64,000 bases of DNA, from NCBI GenBank assembly GCA_008638375.1, contig CM018041.1:9076627-9140626 (forward strand), in the 5' to 3' direction. Below, one piece after another: positions 25,280 through 36,799 of this stretch (its first letter is position 1; each line of letters starts with the position of its first letter). Made by a program: the position numbers and the translations under genes. This DNA comes from Nyssa sinensis (Eukaryota; Streptophyta; Magnoliopsida; Cornales; Nyssaceae). The notes below the pieces were generated by a model. It made no database searches and was not told the DNA's origin. It saw only the letters and a list, made by a program, of their open reading frames with translations.

Positions 25280-28200
25280 ATGGCATTGGTGGATAGACCC
25301 GGTTCGACTTCGAAACCGAGCAAACTCCGATGGGGCGAGCTGGACGAAGACGACGGAGAGGACTTGGACTTCCTCCTGCCTCCGCGCCAGGTCTTCGGAC
25401 CCGATGAGAACGGGATCAAGAAGGTCATTGAGTACAAGTTCAATGACGACGGCAACAAGGTCAAGATCACCACCACCACCCGCGTCCGGAAGCTCGCCAA
25501 GGCCCGTCTCAGCAAGAGAGCCGTCGAGCGGCGGTCCTGGCCCAAGTTCGGTGATGCCGTTCACGAGGATGTTGGGAGCAGGCTCACCATGGTCTCCACC
25601 GAAGAGATCTTACTCGAGCGACCTAGGGCCCCAGGTACGTTTCCCTCTACTTTGATTGGGAAAGTTGTGATCTTGGCGGTGTTGGTTTGTTTTTCATCTT
25701 TTGTTCTATTGTTTGTGAAAGTTCGATTTTTTTTTGTCAAACATGTTTTTTTTTTTTTTGGAAAAAGCAAGATTCTTCAAAACCCTCAAGGTATATTATT
25801 TAGACTGATTGAACGATTCACCGTGCTAGACCTCATGTTTGAAAAACCTAAAAAAAAAAAAAAAACTTGAAAGCAATAAACTAAAATTTCTCGTAAAGTG
25901 AGAATTATTGACTTCATATTCAGGTTTATTAGTTTTTTTGTATTTTGATGTAGAGCTCAATATGATAGTGTATTATATTACTTTGAGTGATCAAAATTCG
26001 ATTTCAATACCATAGCGTTTAATGTTACTTCAATCGGTTAAAATTCAATTTCAATGCTAATTTTTGCTGTCTAGAGGTTACTCATTTAGAATTGGTTGAG
26101 GTTTTAACTCGCGTAAGATGTACTATTGTGATCCTATGATGTTCAAGTGTTTTCGTTGGAGAAGTTATTGTTTATAATGCGATATATATGATAGACGAAA
26201 TATTCTTCTACCTATAGGTCTTCAGATATGTATTAAGTTTCTAGCTTCATTCGTCCAAAGAAAAGCGTGGGTTTGTATTTGCAAATTATATTTCATCACT
26301 TGGCTTTACCAGTATATGTATTATCTGTTAACTTTTAGCTTTTAGGCCTGTGAAAATCCTTTGATCTATCCTGGCCATATTCCTTTTTTTTCTTCCTTGA
26401 TGTTGGGGTTTCTTTTACTTGGATCATATGACTTCTTAGCGGTGCAAGTATTGTTCTTAGACCCCTGCCTTAATTATATCAAATACATTGTTGATTGTTC
26501 CTCTGTTGTCCCAATTGTGTTACCATTTATCCATCTTAGTTTCCTCGTTGGCTTATACATTCGTGATCGCTCTATGATGCAAATAGTAAACCATCTCAAT
26601 TGAATTTTTCCTACCTTCAACCCTATCAGTGCTACCTGTACTTGAATTATGCCAAACAATAATTAAATGTGGGCACTTCAGATGAATAAGTGGTAGACGA
26701 GAACATATTATTTTAAAGAAAATGGTAAACAAGATATGACAGAATTTTCTATTATAGTTACGATCATTTTATGAATCCTTTGACCAAATCAAGTTCAATA
26801 GTTCAACTGAAGTATGACTGCATTTATCTATGCTTCCTTGGAAAACATTTTCTATAATTTGAGTGGCATTGGTCAATCTCAAAAAAAGAATCATAGAACT
26901 TTTCCGTTTTATTCTGCCACCCAAATTTATAGGCAAAATAATTTATTGTCCTAATCATTTTTACTTAGTCTTAACTAGAGTACCTTACTTTCTACCCTCC
27001 TCCCTTTTCACAGAGACAGAGACTAACTAATCCCTTGTTTTTGCTTCTTCTTTCCAACCTCCCTCTCCCCTTTTATCAATAAAAATTACTTCCTCAGCAT
27101 AGTTAGTCTTAGCCGTGTATCTAAAACCTTATGATTTTCAAGCTCTTCTACACAAATTTTACATTTTTATTTACTTCTTCCATGCTTTATCATCTATAAT
27201 TTAATATGATAGCATACAGAACGGTACCTCATCTTGTAGGTGATCATCCAATTATTCCGTACTTGATATAGATGAATTGTTATTTGTCACTCTAATAATA
27301 TTAGTTAATCCAAATACTTTCTGGTTATGAGAACTGTAATAATAATACATTTTTACCCCTTTCCTGCAAGTTAATTCATGTATAGTCGCAGAGGAGAAAG
27401 ATTATTATCGTCACAAAAAGAACAAGGAAAATATTAGTTTTGTGTAGTTGTTGTCCTTTTCTCATTGAGAGCTGATAATGAAGCAGATAACTCAATCTGC
27501 AGCCATTTATTTATGTTTTGACTAAAATGGTAAGACCTGCCAGGGGTTTTTTGGGGGAGGTGAAACCCTATGCACGGTGGTAAATTTGTAAGGTCTCCAA
27601 ATCAAAATAGTTGGGTCAAGTTGACTCTGCTTTTTCTCATGCCCTTTTTTTGTTCTTTCAATCCAGTTAACAACCACTTGTGGGTAAAGATGATCCATCT
27701 GGACCTTTCCCGAAATTGTTAGGTTTGTAATTTCTGTTGTGTGCCACATAAATTGTTTTGAATTGTGCACATATAACTTCCATTGTGTATCTTAAGCAGC
27801 ACATATGCTTACTGAGTCGGAAGTCAGTTTAACTTATACCCGAGTTATCTGATGCATTTTTAACTACCCCATGCTACTGAACTGTATATCTGTATGCATG
27901 AATTTGGATTCAATAATTCAAGTTTCTTGATATAAGTTTTTCATTTCATATGAGTTTCTTTCTGTCAGCTATCAAAGGATATGTTAAATGTTCTTTATTA
28001 CTGCATGTGTGCAGTTCAGTAGAGCTCCAGCAGTTTTTCCCTCTCATGCCTAGGTCCACCTTCTAACAACTTGAGACTACTTTGCATCTTTTCTATTGTT
28101 GAAAGGCCCAACGTATGTCTAGACAGTAAGTATTAAACCTAGAGAGGAGGGGGGGGGGGGGGTGAATAGGTCTATATGAAAAATTAAAATTATCTTTTGC

Positions 28201-31200
28201 CACTTTTAATTTTGCTTCAAGGAGAATAATACTATCCCTTCAATTATGTGAGGATTAGTGGCATTCAATGACTAGTTATAGTAATAATAAATAAATTTAT
28301 AGTAAAAGATAAATACAATGCACCGAATTTGTTGACAAGGAAACCAGTCACAGATCAATTGTATCAGCTTTGTAAAACCTCGGGGCGCTTACCCCTGATG
28401 TGAATCCACTAGAAGCGGTTTAATGATTCAGATTCTTTACAAACACCGACGTAGTCTCTCAAGCCTTGTTGACGATTTGAATTTTTCAAACACGAATCCT
28501 CAAGTATCCCCAAGCGAATCTGCCTCTTCAAAATTCACGAACAACAAACCACAGAACAATTGCGAACTCCACGTAATCTTGAACTCCGTCAATTGTACAA
28601 ATTTGAACTCCACAAGCTTGTACTGAAAGAATGATGTGTAGAATATGATTAAAGGTTCTTGTGAAAAGGATTTGAACTATGTTAACATGATATGCATGGA
28701 GAAAACCTTTTGGAAAGACTATTGCAAAACTATTTTGAAGCAGCCAAAAGTCCTACATGAAAAACGAAGTCACATCCTTTTATATGAAGGATTTTTCCTA
28801 CCCAAAACCACAATCCTTATCGAAATAGGAAATTGCATGTCGCAACATTCGTTCGCACGAATTGAAGTAATGTATTTAGGCAAGCTACTGGAATATTCGT
28901 GGGCTTATTCATTTGAACCAAAATCCCACGAACGGATCTCTGAAATTTTTGTTCGAACCAATAATTGACGAATAATTTGTTAACATGTACGAAAAGTGTA
29001 CTGTTAAATTCGTGCGAACGAACGTATGGTTCGTTCGAATCTAGTGCAAACACCCTAATTCTTCTAGTTTTGAACAATAAAATATAATAGCCCACTTGCA
29101 AAATAATTTGAATAAAAAATAAGTCCAAATGAGTCATTATTATTCATTGATCAACTCATACCGGACAAGAAATCCATTTCTGTCCGATCTTTCTATAAAA
29201 GTATGGTCGACTCGGATAACTCTCTCTTTCCTTGAAAGTTCATTTGGCATTCCAAAGTCTCCCTAAAAGCTTCTTTCTTTGCTTGGGAAGTTTCTTGGAA
29301 GGCTATTTTAACGGTGGATAATCTGAAGAAAAGAGGTTTTCTTTTGGTTAGCAAATGCTACCTTTATAAGAATGAGGAGGAAAGGATGGATCACTTGCTT
29401 ATCTACTGTCATGCCTCATGGAGTTGTTGGAATATGATTTTTGCCCTGTTTGGCTTCTCATGGGTAATGTCAGGCTTAGTAAAAGATCTCCTGTTGGTTT
29501 GGGAAGGTTGCAGTCTTCCAAAGGAGGTTAAGAGAGTTTGGAGAATGGCTCATATTTGTCTCATGTGGAGCATATTGATAAAAACAATTTCGATGCATGA
29601 GTGTGTTTGTGAGATAGATCAAATTCAAAGTCATCAACCACTTACCCATCCTTACCCTGTGATCATTGAGTCATGATCATTGAATGAGTCAACTTTGAAT
29701 GTGATATGCCTTTTAACTTGTTGCAAACTTGACTTAAGTGAACACAAGGTTTGAACACGCTAGACTCAATAACTTGATGAACTTTACAACTCAATGACAG
29801 TTTTGTCAATACGGATTAGCCAACACATAGACTATTAGTCCTGACAATTGTGTTTATTATTGTATTGCTTCATATATTTATTGGACTAATATATGTATCT
29901 GCCAGCTGCCTTCATGGGCAGGATCATAACATTTATGATATGAGGCATCACACTTGTTTGGCACAAATTTTGCAAGCTTTGTAAATCTTACAAAACGTGC
30001 AACCACCAAATAATCAATGTAAAAATGGGAAAAATCTTCTGTGGATTCCTTACCCCTTCAATTGTTAATTATATCTCGGAGAAAAAAAAATACATTACCT
30101 AAAGAATAAACATTTTTTATTAATGGGATTTGAACTTCCCCTTTTTTTAACATTTGACATTACAAAATATAAACGAAAGGGGTTGGAACCCTTTACCTAA
30201 GCAACTCCATTTCAAATCAAGAAACCTGATGACACTATTCAGTGAGCAAGTTGAGAGCTTTGAAGAATTTCACAGCATTGCCTCGATTAGTATTTCTTTC
30301 ATTCTCCTTGATCCAATCCCCTTTTTTGTGTGGTCTTCTCTTTCATTTATAGGCTTCACAAAAGAGATGGATCTTTTCTCTATTTTAGTTTTAGCTTTCA
30401 AGATCGAGGAATTATTTCTATTCTGAATTCAAATTTGAACCTCCCATGTGCTCGGATTGTGGCTTATCTTTCTATTTCCTAAATGGTAAGTTTGGATCTT
30501 CATTGACTTGTCCACTAACCATTGGTTCACAGGTCATCACATTGGGCCTTCTTTATAGCCCAGTGTTATGCCCTTTGGACTTTAGGTTATTTGATTTATG
30601 TGCCAACACATGCTATATTAACTGCATTTGAAAATGATAGATTGCTGTTGATGTCTTATTACATTTTGTGACACTGTTATTCTACATCCCAATGGCTTTT
30701 CAAGGTGCTATTTTTTTTTTCTTCATGCCACTGAGCAATTGAAATTTTAGTCCTAATAAACAACCATTGGCCTCTGCTTTTCATAGTAAATCTAACATCC
30801 TAATATGAATGATTGGGTCAATTTCTGTCCAATATAGTCAATTTCTTCCAGTTCCATGTTAAGTTTCTGATTGGGGGAAATTAATGAATCAGAGATGATT
30901 GTGCATTTCCTGGCCTTGACGTTTGGTACTTTTTTTGTTTATAAGGAAATTATCATATGAATGATTGGTCTAATTTTGTCTTTCCTAGACCATTGTTTTG
31001 TTTTTGGATAGAATCTTTCTTCCATGTCTATTAAGCTTCTGATTTTGAGGGAATTAATGAATCACATATGATCATGCATTTTTTGTACTTCAATGCATGC
31101 TATTATGTTTGTAGGGAGTCAGAGTTTGGTTTTAGATATTAGGCTTCTAATTTAAAAGATATGTATACCATCTAGCTATTTTTGGTGCTTAAATCAAGCT

Positions 31201-31838
31201 AATAGGTTTTTGCTTTCTGATTTTTATGTATATAAATTTTACATGTTCCTTCACCTGTTTCAGTGGTGATTTTAATTAATCTCATGTTTGAACTGCCAAT
31301 AGGCTCTAAACAAGAAGAAACCAAGGTAGCAGGAGACTCCTTGGCTCAGCTTGGAAAAGGAGGTGCTGTTCTAATGGTGTGCAGGACTTGTGGCAAGAAA
31401 GGTGATCACTGGACATCTAGATGCCCTTACAAGGATCTCGCGGCTCCAACTGAAACCTTTATTGACAAACCTGCTGCTATGGAGACCACTGCGGCTCCTG
31501 GTACCACCAAGGGAGCTTATGTTCCCCCAAGCATGAGAGCAGGTGCAGAGAGGCCTGTTGGGTCAGATATGAGGCGCAGGAATGAAGAGAACTCAGTTCG
31601 GGTCACCAACCTATCAGAAGACACCAGGGAGCCTGACTTGCTTGAGCTATTCCGTACATTTGGTCCTGTGAGTCGTGTCTATGTTGCCATTGATCAGAAG
31701 ACTAGTGTAAGTAGAGGTTTTGGTTTTGTCAACTTTGTAAACAAGGAAGACGCTGAGAGGGCCATCAACAAGCTCAATGGGTACGGTTACGACAATCTCA
31801 TCCTCAGAGTCGAATGGGCCACACCTAGAACAAACTAA
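25280..31838 (+). CDS. TIF3G1: Eukaryotic translation initiation factor 3 subunit G (eIF3g)
   Basis: Two exons: 25280-25634 (118 codons plus one base) and 31303-31838 (two bases, 177 codons, stop). They join at CCAG|GTACGT and CAATAG|GCTCT in phase and give 296 residues, the usual plant length. The N-terminal half is the eIF3g domain (LRWGELDEDD near 16-25, acidic, binds other eIF3 subunits). A CCHC zinc knuckle follows at 145-159 (CRTC...H...C), then the typical TKGAYVPPSMR at 188-198, and an RRM at about 215-293 with RNP2 VRVTNL and RNP1 RGFGFVNF. The product acts in the cytosol in 43S complex scanning and reinitiation. The 5,668-bp intron is very long for such a gene and holds transposon debris. 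TATA and telo-box lie upstream. No coding damage is seen. Confidence 0.97.
28135..29100 (-). mobile_element. LTR-retrotransposon (Copia-like) end fragment in the eIF3g intron
   Basis: Read on the minus strand, the segment ends ATAGACCTATTCACC followed by a C-run and CTCCTCTCTAGG, the same kind of terminus as near 8,940. Upstream of it on that strand come CTTACCCCTGA-complement words and a GACTACGTCGGTGTTTG block, typical of LTR-type sequences. There is no ORF with integrase or RT. The other boundary is unclear. The C-run is 14 bases (G on the plus strand at 28,149-28,162). Confidence 0.4.
29230..29600 (+). mobile_element. LINE 3' fragment: zf-RVT (reverse-transcriptase zinc-binding) domain
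   Basis: The translation contains SLKASFFAWEVSWKAILT and DNLKKRGF...CYLYKNEEERMDHLLIYC, i.e. the C-x2-C...H-x4-C zinc-binding end of plant LINE polyproteins. Here the first cysteine has been lost, since the usual CPLC reads CYLY. An early stop lies at the 5' end. It belongs to the same broad family as the LINE at 47.2-48.9 kb, which reads CPLCKSDEETVDHLLLHC. It lies inside the eIF3g intron in the gene's sense orientation. Confidence 0.75.
30805..31090. repeat. Diverged tandem duplication (about 150-bp period) in the eIF3g intron
   Basis: Unit 1 starts ATGAATGATTGGGTCAATTT near 30,805 and unit 2 starts ATGAATGATTGGTCTAATTT near 30,955. Both then carry TTCCATGT, AAGCTTCTGATT (AAGTTTCTGATT in unit 1), GGAAATTAATGAATCA (GGGAATTAATGAATCA in unit 2) and a TGATTGTGCATTT / TGATCATGCATTT block. 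Similarity is interrupted by small indels, so the duplication is old. Confidence 0.6.
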
Positions 31839-32613
31839 AATATTATTATGCCCGTGGAAGTTGGCCTTCTCAAATATTATTCAGAGTTGAATTCCAGGTG
31901 CTTTTGTTAAGGGCGCCTTCGTTTTTTGCTTTGAAGTGTTCGAGATCTCACAGAAATACTGCTATTCTTTGCTTTATTAAATGGCTGTCATTATTTATAT
32001 GTTGGAGTCGAGTAAGAATTGTTGATGCTTTTATTAATGGTATTGTTTGTTTTTTTGTTTAAATATTTTGAGTTCTTGGTTTATAATGTACATGGAGTGG
32101 AGTTATGTCTTTTTATCCCTCATCCATGATGTTGGTATCGTGATGAATATTGCGAGCTGATTTAGAATGCTGGCTAAGCTATGATGCATGAAGACAACAA
32201 ATCTATTGGAAATCTTGCTGGGTATTACAAGGGTTTTTGGGTATTGAACACGAACCATCTTCAACAAACCAATTCAGATCAGGGCTGGTACAAATTTGGC
32301 TCAAAAATTTGAGTTATCAACAAAACCAACTTTTTATTTATGCGAACGGTTAAAATATACGCATCCATTTCGATTTACGTCAATGCCAAGTGACGTGTGC
32401 TAATACCGGACACGGCTCCCTCTAGTACAAAAACCTTTAATTTCTCTCAAAAAAACCTCGAATGTATGGCAAATCATCCGGACATGCATTCGGGGTTTCA
32501 TTGAAGAAAATTAGAATTTTTATACCGGAGGAGATTCTGATCCCCTACAACAAAACCTGTCTCAATCGACACCACCACAAACCTACTGAAGACTAACTGA
32601 GACCAGACTGATT
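31839..32613. other. Convergent intergenic region between eIF3g and WAKL20-like genes
   Basis: 775 bp holding the 3'UTRs of two genes that point at each other. The first 250 bp are T-rich, as expected for the eIF3g 3'UTR and poly(A) region. No further gene is seen. Confidence 0.6.
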
Positions 32614-35471
32614 CTAAAGTGCAACAGCATCAGGTTTTTCATATTCCACCACTTTGGCTGTAGCTATACTGATGATATACTCAATCTCCTCGGCAACTTC
32701 TTTCATGGAAGGCCTGTTCTGTCTGCGTTCTTCCAAGCATCCCACAGCCAAAAACCCCAATGCCTTCATTGTCTCCAACTCTATACTGCTTGCTACCTCC
32801 TTCAGCATCGGATCAACCGCGTCCATCAACCTCTCCTCCTCCACCATCCTCTGCACGTAAACAGCCAAGTTCACATCATCTGCTGCTCTGTTAAAATCAA
32901 TAGCCTTCTGAGACGTCAACAGCTCCAGCAACACAACACCAAAGCTATAAACATCACTCTTATCTGTCAGCTGATAGTTTCTATAATACTCAGGGTCCAG
33001 ATAACCCAGAGTCCCCTGAGCACATGTTGATACATGACTCAAATCAGTATGAGCCAACCGAGATAACCCAAAATCGGAAACCTTTCCATTCAACTTCTCA
33101 TCGAGTAAAATGTTGCTGGACTTCACGTCGCGGTGGTAAATTGGAGGAACTGCAGAGAAATGCAGGTAAGCAAGTCCCTCGGCAGTTGCATGGGCAATGC
33201 TGAGCCGGTGATTCCACGTCAGAAGTCCCCGATCTCTGCCTTGTAGGTGTTCCAAGAGGGTTCCATTCGAGATGTACTCGTAAACCAGCAATGGCTGTTC
33301 GAGTTCAACGCAACAGCCAAGGAGGCGCACCAGGCTCCTGTGGTTGACCTGACAAAGTATACGAACTTCGTTGAGGACTTGATCAGTGCCTTTGGTGTTG
33401 CCAAGCTTGGCGCATTTGACAGCAACAATAGTGCCATCTTCAAGGATGCCTTTATAGACTTCGCCATAGCCACCAGAGCCGAGAAGGCGATCATTTGAGA
33501 AGTTGTTTGTAGCCTTCTTGATTTCTTTGCCGGTGAAATTTTTTGCTGATTTGCCGCCGTTGGCGTTGAGGATTTCTTCGCGCTCTCTGGTTAGACGCTC
33601 CTGTGCTTCTTGGATGCGCCGGTGCCGTTTGTAAAGTAAGACGCCAATGATGGCTGCAATGAGCCCTACACCCAGGCCGGCGGTCAAACCTGCACAGAAA
33701 TTAGTTGTTCGGAACACATAGTGAGCAAAATGTGGGAGAAGTTTTGGGATAATGTTACGTGCGTGTATGTTTGCTAAAAAAAAATTGTGAGGAATAATGT
33801 AACCGAATGATGTGAAAATCATTCATAGATGAAATAATTTATGTAATAATAATTAAAAACTATTTTTTATTCAAATTAAGATATGAAAAAACATATATAG
33901 CTCATAAAATACCATTCAAAGTTCGGTGTAGATCGATCAGGGCAGTAAATAAATAAGCATAGTCGAATAGTAAGTTATTCAAATTTGATTTATTAAAATA
34001 ATTAAGTTTTAAATTATATTTAAATTTAATTTATTAATTTCTTGAACCGATCTTGAACAAAAATAATTAAGTTAATAGTAGGCTCTGAGTTATTTTATTT
34101 TTTTTATATAATATTAAACAACTTATTAACTTATTTCAAATCGAACTTAATAAATTAACAATCATAAAAAATATTTAAATTTAACTTATTTATTTTACGA
34201 ATCAATTTCAAATAAATTTTTAATTGAATCAATCATAAACTGTCATTCTATAGACCGAAATTGGATTCATTTACCAGGCCATTTTGCCAATTATTTTTTT
34301 GAATGAAATAATTTCTTTTTATAATAATACTATTTTTCTTAAATATTTAAGGTAACCTCTTGCGATGCTAGTGGAGGAAGTCTTTTAAAGCCAGATAAAA
34401 AATAATATTGTAATAAAATAGGCCAACAAACTTCTGGAGTGGCTGCCTCCTCATTATTATTCATTTATGTCATTCTTAATTCTAATGTTGAAAAGTCATA
34501 GACCGGGAGCTAAGAACCAGCTCACGTGCCCCGTAAATACCTGCTATAAGTGGAGTCCGGTTTGAATCGTCACAACCACCCGGATTTTGACACGTCACAT
34601 CTGCACAATGAAATCAACCCGTTAAAAAAGATATTTCCCATCACATGGTCCCACGGGCTAATTTCAGCCAAAATTACCGAAAGAGGTGCAAGCGCAACTC
34701 ACTCTCAGCACACAATCCTGCAACTGGGTCCCAGTGAAATCCAGAGTTACAATAGCACCTGCTGACCCCACTGCTAGCCGAGTCGGGCCCACACAACGAG
34801 TTCGAATCGCAATCCGCCTGTGTCCCACACAAAGGTTCCTGTGGCGACACCCACTGTATCTCCACTCCGGGCTGTGGCCACTGACTCACCGGTAACGAGT
34901 AGTCCAGGTTCACGAAACTCCGGTAAGCCCGACAACCCCCGTCGCGAACCCTAATCGAATATGACGTCGTCGAACCACCCGCCCTGAACGTACAGCAAAT
35001 CGGAGCGTTCTCACATGCCGAAGCCTCTCTCGTCCCGTTTATATAAGTATGGCAGAGGCTCGTTGATGTACAGTTCAACGGTGATCTGAGCAACGAGTCC
35101 GAACAGTTCAGGTACATGATGGTGTTGCTGCTGGTGACGTTGAAGGGCAGGGTGCTGTCGAGCTGGATCCCCTGCGTGGAGAGATCCGCTGTGACACAGG
35201 TGTTGCTGACGAAGCTCGACGGCTGGATCACGAACCGTTGGGTCTCGGGAGTGATGGACGCAATCGAGTAGGTGTTGTTGAGGGAGTCGAATCTCAATTG
35301 CCCCGCGTCGCACCGGATCTTGTACGACTGGTCACCGCAGTTTGGTCCAGTACTGAGGGGATAAGGTACCGCGGTGGTGCCGCAGTCCGCGCAACGAGTG
35401 GCGGAGGTGGCGCACCCGGCACACATTAGCAGCACCGCCGTGAATAGTAGCAAATTGGTGGATACCGCCAT
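32614..35471 (-). CDS. WAKL20: Wall-associated receptor kinase-like 20-type protein kinase
   Basis: Two exons, 35471-34703 (256 codons plus one base) and 33689-32614 (two bases, 357 codons, stop), join at CTGAGA|GTGAGT and GTGCAG|GTTTG in phase and give 614 residues. A signal peptide covers about 1-24. A cysteine-rich galacturonan-binding (GUB_WAK) ectodomain with many N-x-S/T sites follows, then one transmembrane helix at about 258-277 and a basic stop-transfer KRHRR. The kinase domain has G-loop LGSGGYGEV at 326-334, VAVK lysine 348, catalytic HRD 442-444, DFG 462-464 and GTLGYLDPEYY at 482-492. All catalytic residues are present (RD kinase), so it should be active. The family sits in the plasma membrane and senses the cell wall. 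The start chosen is the Met just before the signal peptide. An upstream in-frame Met at 35591 would add 40 residues including a proline run encoded by a G/C homopolymer. Confidence 0.94.
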
Positions 35472-35600
35472 AGTAGAGAGGAGAGGGGGGGGGGGGGGGG
35501 GGGGGAAGGAATATTGAGAGATGAAAGGTTTTGGTGACGATTTAAATGAGTTTTTTGGGTCAAAGTTTCGGACATTGAAGCGAACTACCAAACAGCGCAG
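35472..35600 (-). other. 5'UTR of the WAKL20-like gene with a 21-base C-run
   Basis: On the coding strand the leader contains 21 consecutive C (plus-strand G at 35,485-35,505), ending 14 bases before the ATG. The frame stays open upstream to 35,591, but the reading there is a homopolymer-encoded proline run and not a signal peptide. Confidence 0.6.
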
Positions 35601-36070
35601 AGATTTGGAAGATTCGTGTGATTTAAAAATCTAATACAGTATTGATTTGTTATTTTCCAATACGTTTGACTTTTTTATTTTTTATTTTTTTGGACTTTTG
35701 TATGTATTATTTTAATCATTTGCCCCCTATTTCACAAGAATCCCATTTCCCCCTTCCATAATGTGGTTATTACAAACCACCCCCCCAAAAAAATCTCATA
35801 AATATGAAAACATTCTCTTAAACGGCGTATCATAATTTAATTTTAAAAATAGCAAAAATTAAGAAACTTTTTATTTTATAGAATAAAAAATAAAATCAAA
35901 ACTTATATCATTCACAAAATACTTATTCTAAAAAAATATGAATTTTCACTTTATAACAAATAGAATTAACGAAGGGAAAGGAAAAAAAATGTTACTTTTC
36001 CCAAGTAATTAAGAGTTTAAGTTAGGGTAAAAAAAATTATCCTAACTCAATAGAAAACATTAATGATAGG

Positions 36071-36535
36071 ATATGAACGTAAGATAAAAATTTACCTACA
36101 TGAAAAAATTCATGTATTTGAATGTAAGGTAAAAATTTACTTATCTAAAAAAAAAATTATGTATATGAACGTAAGGTAAAAATTTACCTACATGAAAAAA
36201 ATTCACGTATATGAATGTAAGGTAAAAATTTACTTATTTGAAAAAAAAAATTATGTATATGAACGTAAGGTAAAAATTTAACTACATGAAAAAAATTCAC
36301 GTATATGAATATAAGGTAAAAATTTACTTATTTGAAAAAAAAAATTATGTATATGAACGTAAGGTAAAAATTTAACTACATGAAAAAAATTCACGTATAT
36401 GAATATAAGGTAAAAATTTAACTACATGAAAAAAATTCACGTATATGAATATAAGGTAAAAATTTACTTATCTGAAAAAAAATTATGTATATGAACGTAA
36501 GGTAAAAATGTACCTATCTAAAAAAAATTACATAA
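36071..36535. repeat. Minisatellite of ten roughly 47-bp units in alternating A/B order
   Basis: The anchor GAACGTAAGG or GAATGTAAGG/GAATATAAGG occurs at about 36,074, 36,120, 36,167, 36,213, 36,260, 36,307, 36,354, 36,401, 36,447 and 36,493. A-type units read GAACGTAAGG...CTACATG...ATTCAC. B-type units read GAATGTAAGG (or GAATATAAGG)...CTTATTTG...ATTAT. The order is mostly A-B-A-B, so the real repeat is a dimer of about 94 bp. Near the end two GAATATAAGG units are adjacent, a break in the alternation. Confidence 0.9.
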
Positions 36536-36549
36536 TTGCAAGAAACATA

Positions 36550-36799
36550 CTCTCTCTGTCCCAAACTAACGGATCCTTTTTGGAATTCTAACTTTTTAAG
36601 AGAGATTATTTTATTGTTTGAAAATTGTTTAAATTTTTAATAATACTCTCATTTAACTTCCAATAGGTTATTTTATATATTATAATAATGGGTAGTTTTA
36701 GAAATTTACATGTTAAAGTACATTGACTCTTCAAAAGGGATTCTTAAATTGGGACATTCCAAAATGAAATAAAGGACTCTTAAAATAGGATGGAAGGAG
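36550..36799. mobile_element. Stowaway-type MITE (Tc1/mariner superfamily), 250 bp
   Basis: Starts CTCTCTCTGTCCCAAACTAA and ends AATAGGATGGAAGGAG, matching the Stowaway terminal consensus CTCCCTCCGTCCC in inverted orientation. It is flanked by TA on each side (36,548-36,549 and 36,800-36,801). The interior is AT-rich with no ORF. It lies directly next to the 47-bp minisatellite. Confidence 0.8.

Noticed and set aside
25274..25564. Antisense ORFs opposite eIF3g exon 1
   Set aside because: They are shadows of a GC-rich coding exon, and the sense frame is unambiguous.
35472..35591. N-terminal extension of the WAKL20-like protein from an in-frame ATG at 35,591
   Set aside because: It would place 40 residues, including a proline run encoded by the homopolymer, before a clear signal peptide. 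The Met at 35,471 fits the family start.
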